From the NCBI RefSeq assembly GCF_900094735.1, contig NZ_FMBM01000001.1, positions 744,001 to 808,000 on the forward strand: DNA of 64,000 bases, written 5' to 3'. Under the pieces are notes generated by a model that did not search any database, had not been told where the DNA came from, and saw nothing but the letters and a program-made list of their open reading frames with translations. This document shows, one piece after another, positions 18,867 through 26,222 of the stretch (the stretch's first letter is position 1; the number at the start of each line of letters is the position of its first letter). The position numbers were made by a program, and so were the translations under genes. The stretch is from Saliniramus fredricksonii (GTDB lineage: Bacteria > Pseudomonadota > Alphaproteobacteria > Rhizobiales > Beijerinckiaceae).

Positions 18867-19630
18867 GCGATGTTTCCGACTGGTGGCATACCGCGATCAT
18901 CGACATGGAGCCCGGTCGCATCACGCTTCGCGGGCATCCGGTCGAGGCGCTGATCGGAAATCGTGGTTTTGCCGAGATGATCTGGCTGATGATCACGGGC
19001 GAAACGATCGACGGCCCGCGTGCCCGTCTGCTGGAAGCCAGCCTCGTGGCAGCCGTCGATCACGGGCCGCAAGCCCCGTCCATCGCCGCAGCACGCATGG
19101 CGGCGACCTGCGGTGTTGGTCTCAACAACGCCATGGCCACCGGGCTCAACATGCTGGGTGACGTGCATGGCGGCGCCGGGGAGCAGGCGGTCATGCTCTA
19201 CGAGCGCATCGATACTTCCGCCGATCCCCTCGGCGAGACGCTCGATGCGTGGCGCGCCGAGCATGGGCGCTTCATTCCCGGCTTCGGCCACCGCTTTCAC
19301 AAGCCGGTCGATCCCCGTTCGCCACGCCTGCTGGCACTCGTCGACGCGGCGGCGGCCGAAGGCTACGTATCGGGACGTTTCGCACGAATCGCCCGCGCTA
19401 TCGAGGCCCGTCTGGCCACCGAACGCGGCAAGCCCGTTCCACTGAATATCGACGGCGCCACTGCGGTCATCCACGCGGAACTGGGATGCCCGCCACCATT
19501 GGCGCGCGGGCTCTTCTGCCTGTCGAGATCGGTCGGACTTCTGGCCCATGCCTGGGAACAGCAATGCCAGGGCGGACGCAACAAGGGCCCGACGCCACCC
19601 GGCTATCGCTGGACCTACGACGGCGTTTGA
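18863..19630 (+). CDS. Citryl-CoA lyase/small citrate-synthase-like protein
   Basis: At 255 residues it is much shorter than citrate synthase (about 430) but keeps the active-site set: H102 in DVHGGAGE, H143 in GFGHRFHK and D197 in NIDGATAV, spaced as in the citrate synthase fold. Stand-alone short members are known as citryl-CoA lyases, which split citryl-CoA into oxaloacetate and acetyl-CoA. The gene is coupled (4-bp overlap) to a CoA-transferase and follows tctCBA, so a route of uptake, CoA activation and cleavage is plausible. A citramalyl- or malyl-type substrate cannot be excluded. Confidence 0.82.
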   Translation: MSDVSDWWHTAIIDMEPGRITLRGHPVEALIGNRGFAEMIWLMITGETIDGPRARLLEASLVAAVDHGPQAPSIAAARMAATCGVGLNNAMATGLNMLGDVHGGAGEQAVMLYERIDTSADPLGETLDAWRAEHGRFIPGFGHRFHKPVDPRSPRLLALVDAAAAEGYVSGRFARIARAIEARLATERGKPVPLNIDGATAVIHAELGCPPPLARGLFCLSRSVGLLAHAWEQQCQGGRNKGPTPPGYRWTYDGV

Positions 19631-19983
19631 CGGGTTTGCCTGCCGCCGGTTCGCGCAGATGCAGAAGTTCGACGCCCCCGCTCCGACACGGCATCGGCGG
19701 AAGAATCGGGACGATCGATTCCCATGCACGGACGGTGTGACCGCTTGCCTCACGGCGGCCACGCCGTTCATACTCGGACTGCTCGCGTTGCGCAGCATGT
19801 GCGATGTCTCGCATGTCGCCGCCAGACAGGGCTGAAACCAGGGAAAATCGGAAAACTCTTCCAGAAACCCCTCCTGAACCGGTCGAATTCAGGAGGGTTT
19901 GATCAAAACGCCCCGATCTCGCTACAGCCATGCCGGCGTTGCGAAGCGTGGTTGCCGGCAAAGACGGGCAGCATGTTGGACAT
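19631..19983. other. Gene-free stretch after the citrate cluster
   Basis: About 350 bp with no convincing gene on either strand. Its one clear structure is an inverted repeat near 19867–19900 that could end the citrate operon. Confidence 0.5.
19866..19900 (+). terminator. Hairpin after the TTT/citryl-CoA operon
   Basis: AAACCCcTCCTGAA pairs with TTCAGGAGGGTTT across a 9-base loop, with one bulged C. Only three T residues follow, so it is a weak or bidirectional terminator. It stands about 240 bp after the citryl-CoA lyase stop and about 85 bp before the channel gene. Confidence 0.55.
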
Positions 19984-20763
19984 ATGAACGAACTGCATGA
20001 CACGATCAGGCTACTCTATAACGGTTCGAGTCAGCGCGCCCGGCGGTTTCGCTACGGGCTGATCGTCTTCGACACGCTGAGCATCATCTATTTCATCACG
20101 ACTGCTGCACTACCCACGACACAGGTTCTGGCCGCGTTGAATGCCGCTCTCGGGCTCCTGATCCTGCTTGACCTCGCCGCCCGATTCTGGACTTCCGATA
20201 ACCGGCGCCGCGAGCTGACGCGCATCTATACGCTGGCGGATATCATCGTGATCGCGTCCCTCTTCCTTACCCCGTTATTGATCGAAAATCTCGCCTTCCT
20301 GCGCGTTCTGCGCGGGTTGCGATTGATTCATTCCTATCATCTGTTGCGGGATCTTCGGAGCGAGAGCCTGTTCTTCCGACGACACGAGGATGCAATCCTC
20401 GCCGCAGTCAACCTCTTCGTCTTCATCTTCGTAAGCACATCGATCGTTTTTGTACTCGCCTTTGACGAACAGGCCGGAATCACGGGTTATATTGATGCGC
20501 TTTATTTTACCGTGGCGACGCTGACGACCACGGGCTTCGGTGACATCACCATGACGACGCCGGGCGGCAAGCTTCTGTCAGTCTTCATCATGGTCGTTGG
20601 CGTGGCACTCTTCCTGCAACTGGCGCGCGCCATATTCCAGCCGTCGAAAATCAAGCACAAATGCCCCGAATGCGGTCTCGATCGTCACGAACCGGATGCG
20701 ATCCATTGCAAGCATTGCGGTGAGCCGCTGAAGATCGAGACACACGGCAGCACTGCCGCATGA
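19984..20763 (+). CDS. Potassium-channel-like protein with C-terminal zinc ribbon
   Basis: A 259-residue membrane protein with the voltage-gated six-helix plan. Helices S1–S4 span about 22–120, with an arginine-spaced S4-like segment (LRVLRGLRLIHSYHLLRDLR, 106–125). S5 is at 137–160, a pore loop carries TTTGFGD (181–187), and S6 is at 197–218. GFGD replaces the usual GYGD, a change seen in many bacterial K+ channels. The tail has a C-x2-C…C-x2-C zinc ribbon (C227, C230, C242, C245), an unusual cytoplasmic extension. The start at 19984 is the first ATG matching the helical domain. Confidence 0.85.
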   Translation: MNELHDTIRLLYNGSSQRARRFRYGLIVFDTLSIIYFITTAALPTTQVLAALNAALGLLILLDLAARFWTSDNRRRELTRIYTLADIIVIASLFLTPLLIENLAFLRVLRGLRLIHSYHLLRDLRSESLFFRRHEDAILAAVNLFVFIFVSTSIVFVLAFDEQAGITGYIDALYFTVATLTTTGFGDITMTTPGGKLLSVFIMVVGVALFLQLARAIFQPSKIKHKCPECGLDRHEPDAIHCKHCGEPLKIETHGSTAA

Positions 20764-20859
20764 ACGCGCCGGACTGGCCTGAACAGCCACCCGAAATGCT
20801 TGCCGGGCGGACAATGTCACTTCGGCGCTACCGGTCGTGTTCGGTCACCTCATTCTCTG

Positions 20860-20895
20860 CGTCAGCCGGTATCCACCTGACGGCATGATACCCCA
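20860..20895 (+). repeat. Dispersed palindromic intergenic repeat, copy B
   Basis: The 24-bp core CGTCAG-N12-CTGACG+G is identical to copy A (16024–16047), followed by a near match (catgataccccag). It lies between the stop of the channel gene and the stop of the convergent lacI-family gene, so it may act as a bidirectional transcript end. Confidence 0.8.
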
Positions 20896-20921
20896 GCGGG
20901 ATGCAGGATCCCCGCCGAAAT

Positions 20922-21965
20922 TCAGGTCGTTGCGCCACGCATCAGCTGCAGAGGCAGGTGCCAGATGTCTCCAGCGGGCAACGCGGATGGCATGGCATTC
21001 GGATCATCCTCCCGGTCGGGAAAGAGCCGGCGGCAGAGCATGCGCGCGGCGCAGGCTCCCATCTCGAAACGCGGGTTGACGATGGTCGTGAGGCGGGGAT
21101 TGATCATTGCGACGAGGTCAAGCCCGTTAAAGCCTGCAAGCGCGAGATCATCCGGTACGGCGATGCCGTTCTCCAGGCAATGAAAAACGGCGCCGAGCGC
21201 CAGATCGTCATTGGCGAAATGGATGGCATCGAGATCCGGGCGGTCGGCGAGGATGGCAGCGCAGCCGGCACGCCCAGTAATCAGGGACGAGGGCGCATCC
21301 GCGATATGCACGGCGAGATCCAGCCCGCGCCGGGCGAGCGCTGCGGCGAAGGCCTCCCGGCGCTTGCGCGAGCGATCCGGTCGCTCACCCCAGGCACCGA
21401 CATAGCCGATACGCCTGCGCCCGGTCTCCACCAGATGGGCGGCCATCAGCTCCCCGGCCTCGTATTGCGATGTGCCGACGCAGAGATCGATCGGATCCCC
21501 GTCCACATCCATCACCTCGACGACCGGACATGACGCGGCATGGAGCATGGCCCGGACTTCGGGATGATGCTCCAGCCCGCTGATGATCACCGCGCTCGGG
21601 TTCCAGGCGATCAGATCCTGCAGGATCGCGGCTTCGCGAGCCTGGTCGTAATGGGTAATGCCGAGCACCGTGCGCAAATGCGTGCCGGAGAGACCATGGT
21701 CGATCCCGTCGATGACCTCGGGAAAGACGCTGTGGCTCATGGAGGGCACGATCACCGCCACGAGGTCCGTCTCGCGCGCCCGCAGGGCACCGGCCACACG
21801 ATTGGGGCGATAGCCGAGTTCGCGCGCTGCTACCCGCACCTTCTCGCGCAATGCGGACGAGACGTTGGGCGCGCCACGCATGACGCGGGACACGGTGATC
21901 ACGGAAACGCCGGCGCGTGCCGCGACGTCGCGCGCGGTGGGCGGGGAAATCTCAGGGCCCGACAT
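20922..21965 (-). CDS. LacI-family transcriptional regulator
   Basis: A 347-residue regulator. The N-terminal LacI helix-turn-helix (TARDVAARAGVSVITVSRVM, residues 10–29) and hinge helix (NRVAGALRARETD) are followed by a periplasmic-binding-protein-like ligand domain (LVAVIVPSMSHSVFPEVIDG, then FANDDLALGAVFHCLENG). It most resembles the GntR/gluconate-type branch. It is divergent from the second tctCBA operon across a 149-bp gap that contains palindromic operators, so it very likely represses that operon and itself. The inducer cannot be read. Confidence 0.92.
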   Translation of the reverse strand: MSGPEISPPTARDVAARAGVSVITVSRVMRGAPNVSSALREKVRVAARELGYRPNRVAGALRARETDLVAVIVPSMSHSVFPEVIDGIDHGLSGTHLRTVLGITHYDQAREAAILQDLIAWNPSAVIISGLEHHPEVRAMLHAASCPVVEVMDVDGDPIDLCVGTSQYEAGELMAAHLVETGRRRIGYVGAWGERPDRSRKRREAFAAALARRGLDLAVHIADAPSSLITGRAGCAAILADRPDLDAIHFANDDLALGAVFHCLENGIAVPDDLALAGFNGLDLVAMINPRLTTIVNPRFEMGACAARMLCRRLFPDREDDPNAMPSALPAGDIWHLPLQLMRGATT

Positions 21966-22034
21966 GCCACCTCATCGGATACTCAAGCCGTGCGGCCCCA
22001 AGGCCGGATTGGCGTTCAATCTCCTCGTTTAATC

Positions 22035-22099
22035 GTTGAATTCTCGAATGACAACGTTATCATTGGAATTGATAACGATACCAATCAAGAGAATTCAAC
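22035..22099. promoter_or_regulatory. Nested palindromic operator between lacI and second tctC
   Basis: The inner palindrome CGTTATCA-N7-TGATAACG lies at 22055–22077. An outer perfect 11-bp inverted repeat, GTTGAATTCTC (22035–22045) and GAGAATTCAAC (22089–22099), encloses it. The TGATAACG/CGTTATCA half-sites have the look of LacI/GntR-family sites. The outer repeat may be a second regulator's site or a structural element. The whole lies between the two divergent starts (21965 and 22115). Confidence 0.75.
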
Positions 22100-22114
22100 T
22101 TGAGGGAGGAAAAC

Positions 22115-23071
22115 ATGTCGATCCGCAAACACCTTTGCGCACTGGGTGCGGGCGCTGCCCTGCTCACCGGCGCAACTGCCGTCCAGGCCTTTCCGGAACG
22201 CCCGATCAATCTCGTGGTGCCCTTCAATGCCGGCGGAGGCACGGATCTGCTCTTGCGTGCTCTGGCGCCCCACTTCGCCGAGGCCATCGATGGCGACGTC
22301 TTCGTCTCGAACACCGCCGGCGGTTCGGGGACGGTAGCAGCGGGCGCGCTGGCGGGCCAGCGTCCGGACGGCTATCAGCTGGGCTACTGGTCGATCACCG
22401 TGTCCACGATCCAGCCACAGGTGCGCGAGGCGCCTTATGGTATCGACAGCTGGACACCGATCTGCTCGGTTGCGGCCTCACCCACCCTCTTCTTCGTCAA
22501 TGCCGACAGCCCCTTCGAGACGATCGAGGACGTGGTCGCCGCCGTGGAGGAGAACCCGGGGCAATATCTCTACGGCTCCTCAGGGCCCGGCGCGATCACG
22601 CATCTGACCATGGTCGCCGCCTTTTCCGGCCTCGGCGTGCTCGACAAGGTGCGCCACCTCCCCTTCCAGGGTTCCGGCCCGGCCTTGCAGGGCATGGCCG
22701 CAGGCACCATCCAGTTTTTCGGTGATACCGAATTGCTGATGGCCAGCGGCGATTTCCGCCCGCTCCTGGTGTTCAACGATACCCGGCTCGAGAGCTTCCC
22801 TGATGTTCCCACGGCTGCGGAAGCCGGTATCGAGGCGCCCTTGAACGAGCTCTATCTCTGGGGCGGTCTCTTCGCACCGGCAGGTGTCGATGCGCAGGTG
22901 ACGGCGCAGCTCTCCGACGCCTGTGAGCAGGCCGTGAATTCGGAAGGCTTCCAGGCCTTTGCCGCGCGCACGAACACGGTGATCGACTTCAAGGACGCGG
23001 AGGAATTCGACGCATTCTTCCGGGCGCAATACGAAGCCAATGGCGCCTTGATCGACGCTGCCGGTCTCTGA
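22115..23071 (+). CDS. tctC: Tripartite tricarboxylate transporter substrate-binding protein (second system)
   Basis: A 318-residue Bug/TctC-family protein with a Sec signal (ALGAGAALLTGATAVQA, cleavage near residue 25). The mature protein begins FPERPINLVVPFNAGGGTD, the standard family opening. It shares only family-level similarity with the product at 14386, so the two are not a recent duplication. The ATG at 22115 has GAGGGAGG directly upstream; an earlier in-frame TTG is ignored. The ligand is unknown. Confidence 0.92.
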   Translation: MSIRKHLCALGAGAALLTGATAVQAFPERPINLVVPFNAGGGTDLLLRALAPHFAEAIDGDVFVSNTAGGSGTVAAGALAGQRPDGYQLGYWSITVSTIQPQVREAPYGIDSWTPICSVAASPTLFFVNADSPFETIEDVVAAVEENPGQYLYGSSGPGAITHLTMVAAFSGLGVLDKVRHLPFQGSGPALQGMAAGTIQFFGDTELLMASGDFRPLLVFNDTRLESFPDVPTAAEAGIEAPLNELYLWGGLFAPAGVDAQVTAQLSDACEQAVNSEGFQAFAARTNTVIDFKDAEEFDAFFRAQYEANGALIDAAGL

Positions 23072-23094
23072 AGTCCGATCCCTGAAAAACCGGT

Positions 23095-23124
23095 CGGAGC
23101 GCGGCGCGATCAGCCCGCGCTCCG
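23095..23124 (+). promoter_or_regulatory. Hairpin between tctC and tctB of the second system
   Basis: A perfect 10-bp stem CGGAGCGCGG…CCGCGCTCCG with a 10-base loop and no T run. It sits in the same position as the hairpins of the first TTT operon and probably sets the excess of binding protein over membrane subunits. Confidence 0.7.
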
Positions 23125-23168
23125 GCAAGTTGGGCTCTGCCGGACAAGGCGATTACCTGGAGTTTGCG

Positions 23169-23621
23169 ATGTTGGCGTTGATGAACGAGCGCGCACTCGT
23201 CGCGATCGCGCTGTTCCTGACCGGCGCAGCGCTTCTCGCGACGACGTTCGGGAGTAGCCCTGATCTGCCACCGGCTTTCGACCCGACTTTCTTCCCGCGC
23301 ATTATCCTGATCCTGTGGGTCGGGCTCGCCTTCATGGAAATCGCGGCCGCGATCCGGCATGGCACGCCCGCGCAGGAACCCGCGGCATGGCGCATCGGTG
23401 CGCTGATCGTCGCCGTCGTGCTCTATGCCGTGTTCTTCACCCGACTGGGATTCTTCATCACCTCCGTCGCCTTCTGCACGGTGTCGCTGCTCGCCCTCGG
23501 CCAGCGGCATGTCGCGACGATTGCCGCCTTCGCGATCGGGGCGCCGGCGGTGCTGCTGATCCTGTTCAACCGGATTCTGAAGATGCCACTGCCGGCATCA
23601 CCGTTCTTCTGGTGGCTGTAA
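23169..23621 (+). CDS. tctB: Tripartite tricarboxylate transporter small membrane subunit (second system)
   Basis: A 150-residue protein with four hydrophobic helices (about 10–28, 43–62, 75–92, 98–140) and FDPTFFPRIIL near residue 38, the TctB family signature region. The ATG at 23169 follows CTGGAG and is the first codon consistent with the family start. tctA begins 10 bp after its stop. It has no recognisable ligand-specific feature. Confidence 0.88.
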   Translation: MLALMNERALVAIALFLTGAALLATTFGSSPDLPPAFDPTFFPRIILILWVGLAFMEIAAAIRHGTPAQEPAAWRIGALIVAVVLYAVFFTRLGFFITSVAFCTVSLLALGQRHVATIAAFAIGAPAVLLILFNRILKMPLPASPFFWWL

Positions 23622-23630
23622 GGGGTTGAT

Positions 23631-25127
23631 ATGCTCGAACTGCTGCCACAGGCCCTGGGCCTGATCTTCACTTTGGAGGGCGTCGCGGTCCTCATTCTGG
23701 GGACGATGCTCGGCATCATCCTCGGCGCCCTGCCCGGGATCGGCTCGACCGTCGCCGTGGCGATCATCCTGCCCTTCACGCTCGGCATGGGCCAGATCCC
23801 GGCCATCCTTCTCGTCCTCGCGATCTATGCCGGCTCGGTCTATGGCGGATCGATTTCCGCCATTCTGATCAACACGCCCGGCACGCCGCAATCGGCAGCG
23901 ACCTGCCTTGACGGCTATCCGATGTCGCAGCGTGGCGAAGCCGGGCTGGCGCTTGGCTGGGCCACATTGGCATCGGTTGCCGGTGGCATTGTCTCGGCGA
24001 TCATGTTGATCCTCGCGGCCCCGCAGGTCGCAGCTTTCGCACTCAATTTCGGACCGATCGAGACCTTCGCCCTGATCCTGCTCGGGCTCACCTGCATCGT
24101 CTCGGTTTCCGAGGGCTCGATGATCAAGGGGCTGCTCGCCGGCGTGATCGGGATCTTTCTGTCGAGCGTGGGCGGGGACCCGATCACCGGTGAAGGGCGC
24201 TTCACCTTCGGCCTCTTCAATCTCATCGCGGGCCTTGACCTGCTCGCGGTGGTGATCGGCGTCTTTGCCCTGTCGGAAGTGCTGCTGCGCGCCTCGCGCA
24301 GGATCGACGGCGCCGCGCTTCTGGTGGCCTTCGAGGGGATCGTCCTGCCGAAGCTGCGCGCCTGGAAGGGGCGCCTCGGCGGGCTCGCCAAGTCGATCGC
24401 CATCGGCTGCGGCGTCGGCGTCCTGCCCGGAACGGGGGCGGCGACGGCAGCCTTCATCTCCTATGCCGAAGCGCGCCGCTCGTCGCCGCGGCGCGACGAT
24501 TTCGGCAAGGGTGAGCCGGACGGGATCATCGCCTCGGAATCGGCCAACAACGCGGTGACGGGCGGCGCGCTGGTGCCAACCATGGCGCTCGGCATTCCCG
24601 GCGACGCCATCACCGCCGTGATGCTCGCCACGTTGACGCTGCACGGAGTCACACCGGGCGTGCGGCTGATGACCAGCAATCCGACCCTGATCGCCGCGAT
24701 CTTCACCGGCTTCGCGCTGATCAACCTGATCCTGCTGCCGCTCGGGATGCTGGTCTCGCGGCTCGCCGCCCCGCTTCTGCGCATGCGCGAGGCCTTCCTG
24801 ATGACCGCGATCGCCGTCTTCTGCGTGATCGGCGTCTATTTCGTGCGTGGCAATCCCTTCGATCTGCTGGTCATGGCGGTTGCCGGGGTGATCGGCTTCA
24901 TCCTGCGCCGCCAGGGCTACCCGATGGCGCCGCTGGTGATCGGCATGGTGCTCGGCCCGACGCTTGAGATGAGCCTGCGCCAGGGCCTGATCATCACCAA
25001 TGGCAGCTTCACCGCCTTCTTCACGGGTCATCCGATCGCGGTCGCCCTGATGATCGTGGCGCTCGTGCTCCTGTCGCTACCCGCCTTGCGGGCCCTGCGC
25101 CAGCGCTCGCGCCTCCGGACCGAGTAG
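23631..25127 (+). CDS. tctA: Tripartite tricarboxylate transporter large membrane subunit (second system)
   Basis: A 498-residue TctA protein with about 12 helices. Its signature motifs are GALPGIGSTVAVAI (about 30–43), GGSISAILINTPGTPQSAAT (about 72–91), and GVLPGTGAATAAFISY in the second half, followed by SNNAVTGGALVP-like residues. Family length is normal. It completes a tctCBA operon controlled by the divergent LacI regulator. A degraded phnW-like gene follows within about 130 bp. Confidence 0.93.
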   Translation: MLELLPQALGLIFTLEGVAVLILGTMLGIILGALPGIGSTVAVAIILPFTLGMGQIPAILLVLAIYAGSVYGGSISAILINTPGTPQSAATCLDGYPMSQRGEAGLALGWATLASVAGGIVSAIMLILAAPQVAAFALNFGPIETFALILLGLTCIVSVSEGSMIKGLLAGVIGIFLSSVGGDPITGEGRFTFGLFNLIAGLDLLAVVIGVFALSEVLLRASRRIDGAALLVAFEGIVLPKLRAWKGRLGGLAKSIAIGCGVGVLPGTGAATAAFISYAEARRSSPRRDDFGKGEPDGIIASESANNAVTGGALVPTMALGIPGDAITAVMLATLTLHGVTPGVRLMTSNPTLIAAIFTGFALINLILLPLGMLVSRLAAPLLRMREAFLMTAIAVFCVIGVYFVRGNPFDLLVMAVAGVIGFILRRQGYPMAPLVIGMVLGPTLEMSLRQGLIITNGSFTAFFTGHPIAVALMIVALVLLSLPALRALRQRSRLRTE

Positions 25128-25255
25128 CGGGTATATGCAGGTCAGGTGCCTCATGAGCATGGACCTTGCGCGCAACACGCCGCCGGAAAACGCCTGTCGC
25201 TCACCAGACTATGCGGGATTTCGACAGACCGGGAGCCTTCGCTGACGAGATCCGG

Positions 25256-25917
25256 AATGCTGCCCGAATCAGCGAGGCCAGACGACAAGACGCTGGCCAG
25301 CATGCTGTCGGATCGCGGGCGGCTGCTTGTTCTCGATGCGATGAGCAGCTTCGGTGCACTCCCCCTCGACCTGCGCGCCACCCGGGCTGCGGCTGTCGTC
25401 GCAGCAAGCGGCAAATGCCTCGAATCGATCCCCGGCGCAGGCTTCGTCCTCGTCGACCGGGAAGCGATGAGGCGCGTCTCCCACAAGGCACCGAGCGTGG
25501 CGCTCGACCTTTTGCGAACAGTGGCCCAACTTCGAACGAAAGGGACAATGGCGCCTCACGCCGCCGGTTCAAGTGATCGCCACACGCGCTGAAACCTTGC
25601 ACATTCTTGCCCGCGAGGGCGGACCACAGGCACGAATCGACCGCTACCGGCAAAATCTGGCCGTTCTCACGGAAGGACTTGCAGCGGAAGGGCTGGAGCG
25701 GATCATCGTCACCTTTCCTTTCCGTCGGGGCTCTCGGGCGGGTTTGAAGCGCTCTACGAGGAACTCGCATGCCTGGGATTTCAGATTTATCCGGGGAAGC
25801 TGGCCGCCGGGGGACCGTTTTCGCATCGCCTGCATCGGTGCTGTTCGGCCAGACGCCATGGCGCGCTGCGTTGCCGCATTCCGGCAGGTTCTCGGTGAAC
25901 TCCAATCCGGCCCATGA
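25256..25917 (+). pseudogene. Decayed 2-aminoethylphosphonate–pyruvate transaminase-like gene
   Basis: Segments in several frames match the C-terminal two thirds of PhnW-type aminotransferases: LLVLDAMSSFGALPLDLR and VAASGKCLESIPGAGFVLVD (with the PLP lysine in SGKC), then EGGPQARIDRYRQNLAVL, then LGFQIYPGKL and FRIACIGAV. At least two frameshifts break it and the N-terminus is missing. The known enzyme makes phosphonoacetaldehyde from 2-aminoethylphosphonate. Its place after the second tctCBA operon hints that this operon was once part of an aminophosphonate or related pathway. Confidence 0.75.
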
Positions 25918-26222
25918 CGCGCCGGACACGCGCCTTGGACAAACACGGATCGATCGGCTGACGAAGCAGCGGCCCGCGTGAGCGGCATTGACCTGGAGCG
26001 CGCTGCGACCTGACGGAATGATGCTTGTGTCGGAGACCGATTTCCAGCGATTGGATCATTTCGGATGCGGCAATCGGTCGGCAGAACCGAGACAAAGCCC
26101 GGAACCGGTATGGACGCGGCGGAGAAAGGGAGAGCCAGCGCAGATACAAGGCTTTTTCCGGTTCCTCGACAGCATTGACAAGGCGCTTGTCGCCGCAGCG
26201 ATTGTACCGGTGACGATCATGG
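25918..26222. other. Gene-poor stretch after the phnW remnant
   Basis: About 300 bp. It contains a partial copy of the dispersed repeat (acctgacggaatgat, 26008–26022, identical over 15 bp to copy A). Its right part has a frame ending FFRFLDSIDKALVAAA, which faintly resembles the start of a TRAP small permease and may be another remnant. Confidence 0.4.

Noticed and set aside
23598-25031. Long charged open frame antisense to the second tctA
   Set aside because: Shadow of a membrane-protein gene; no recognisable domain.
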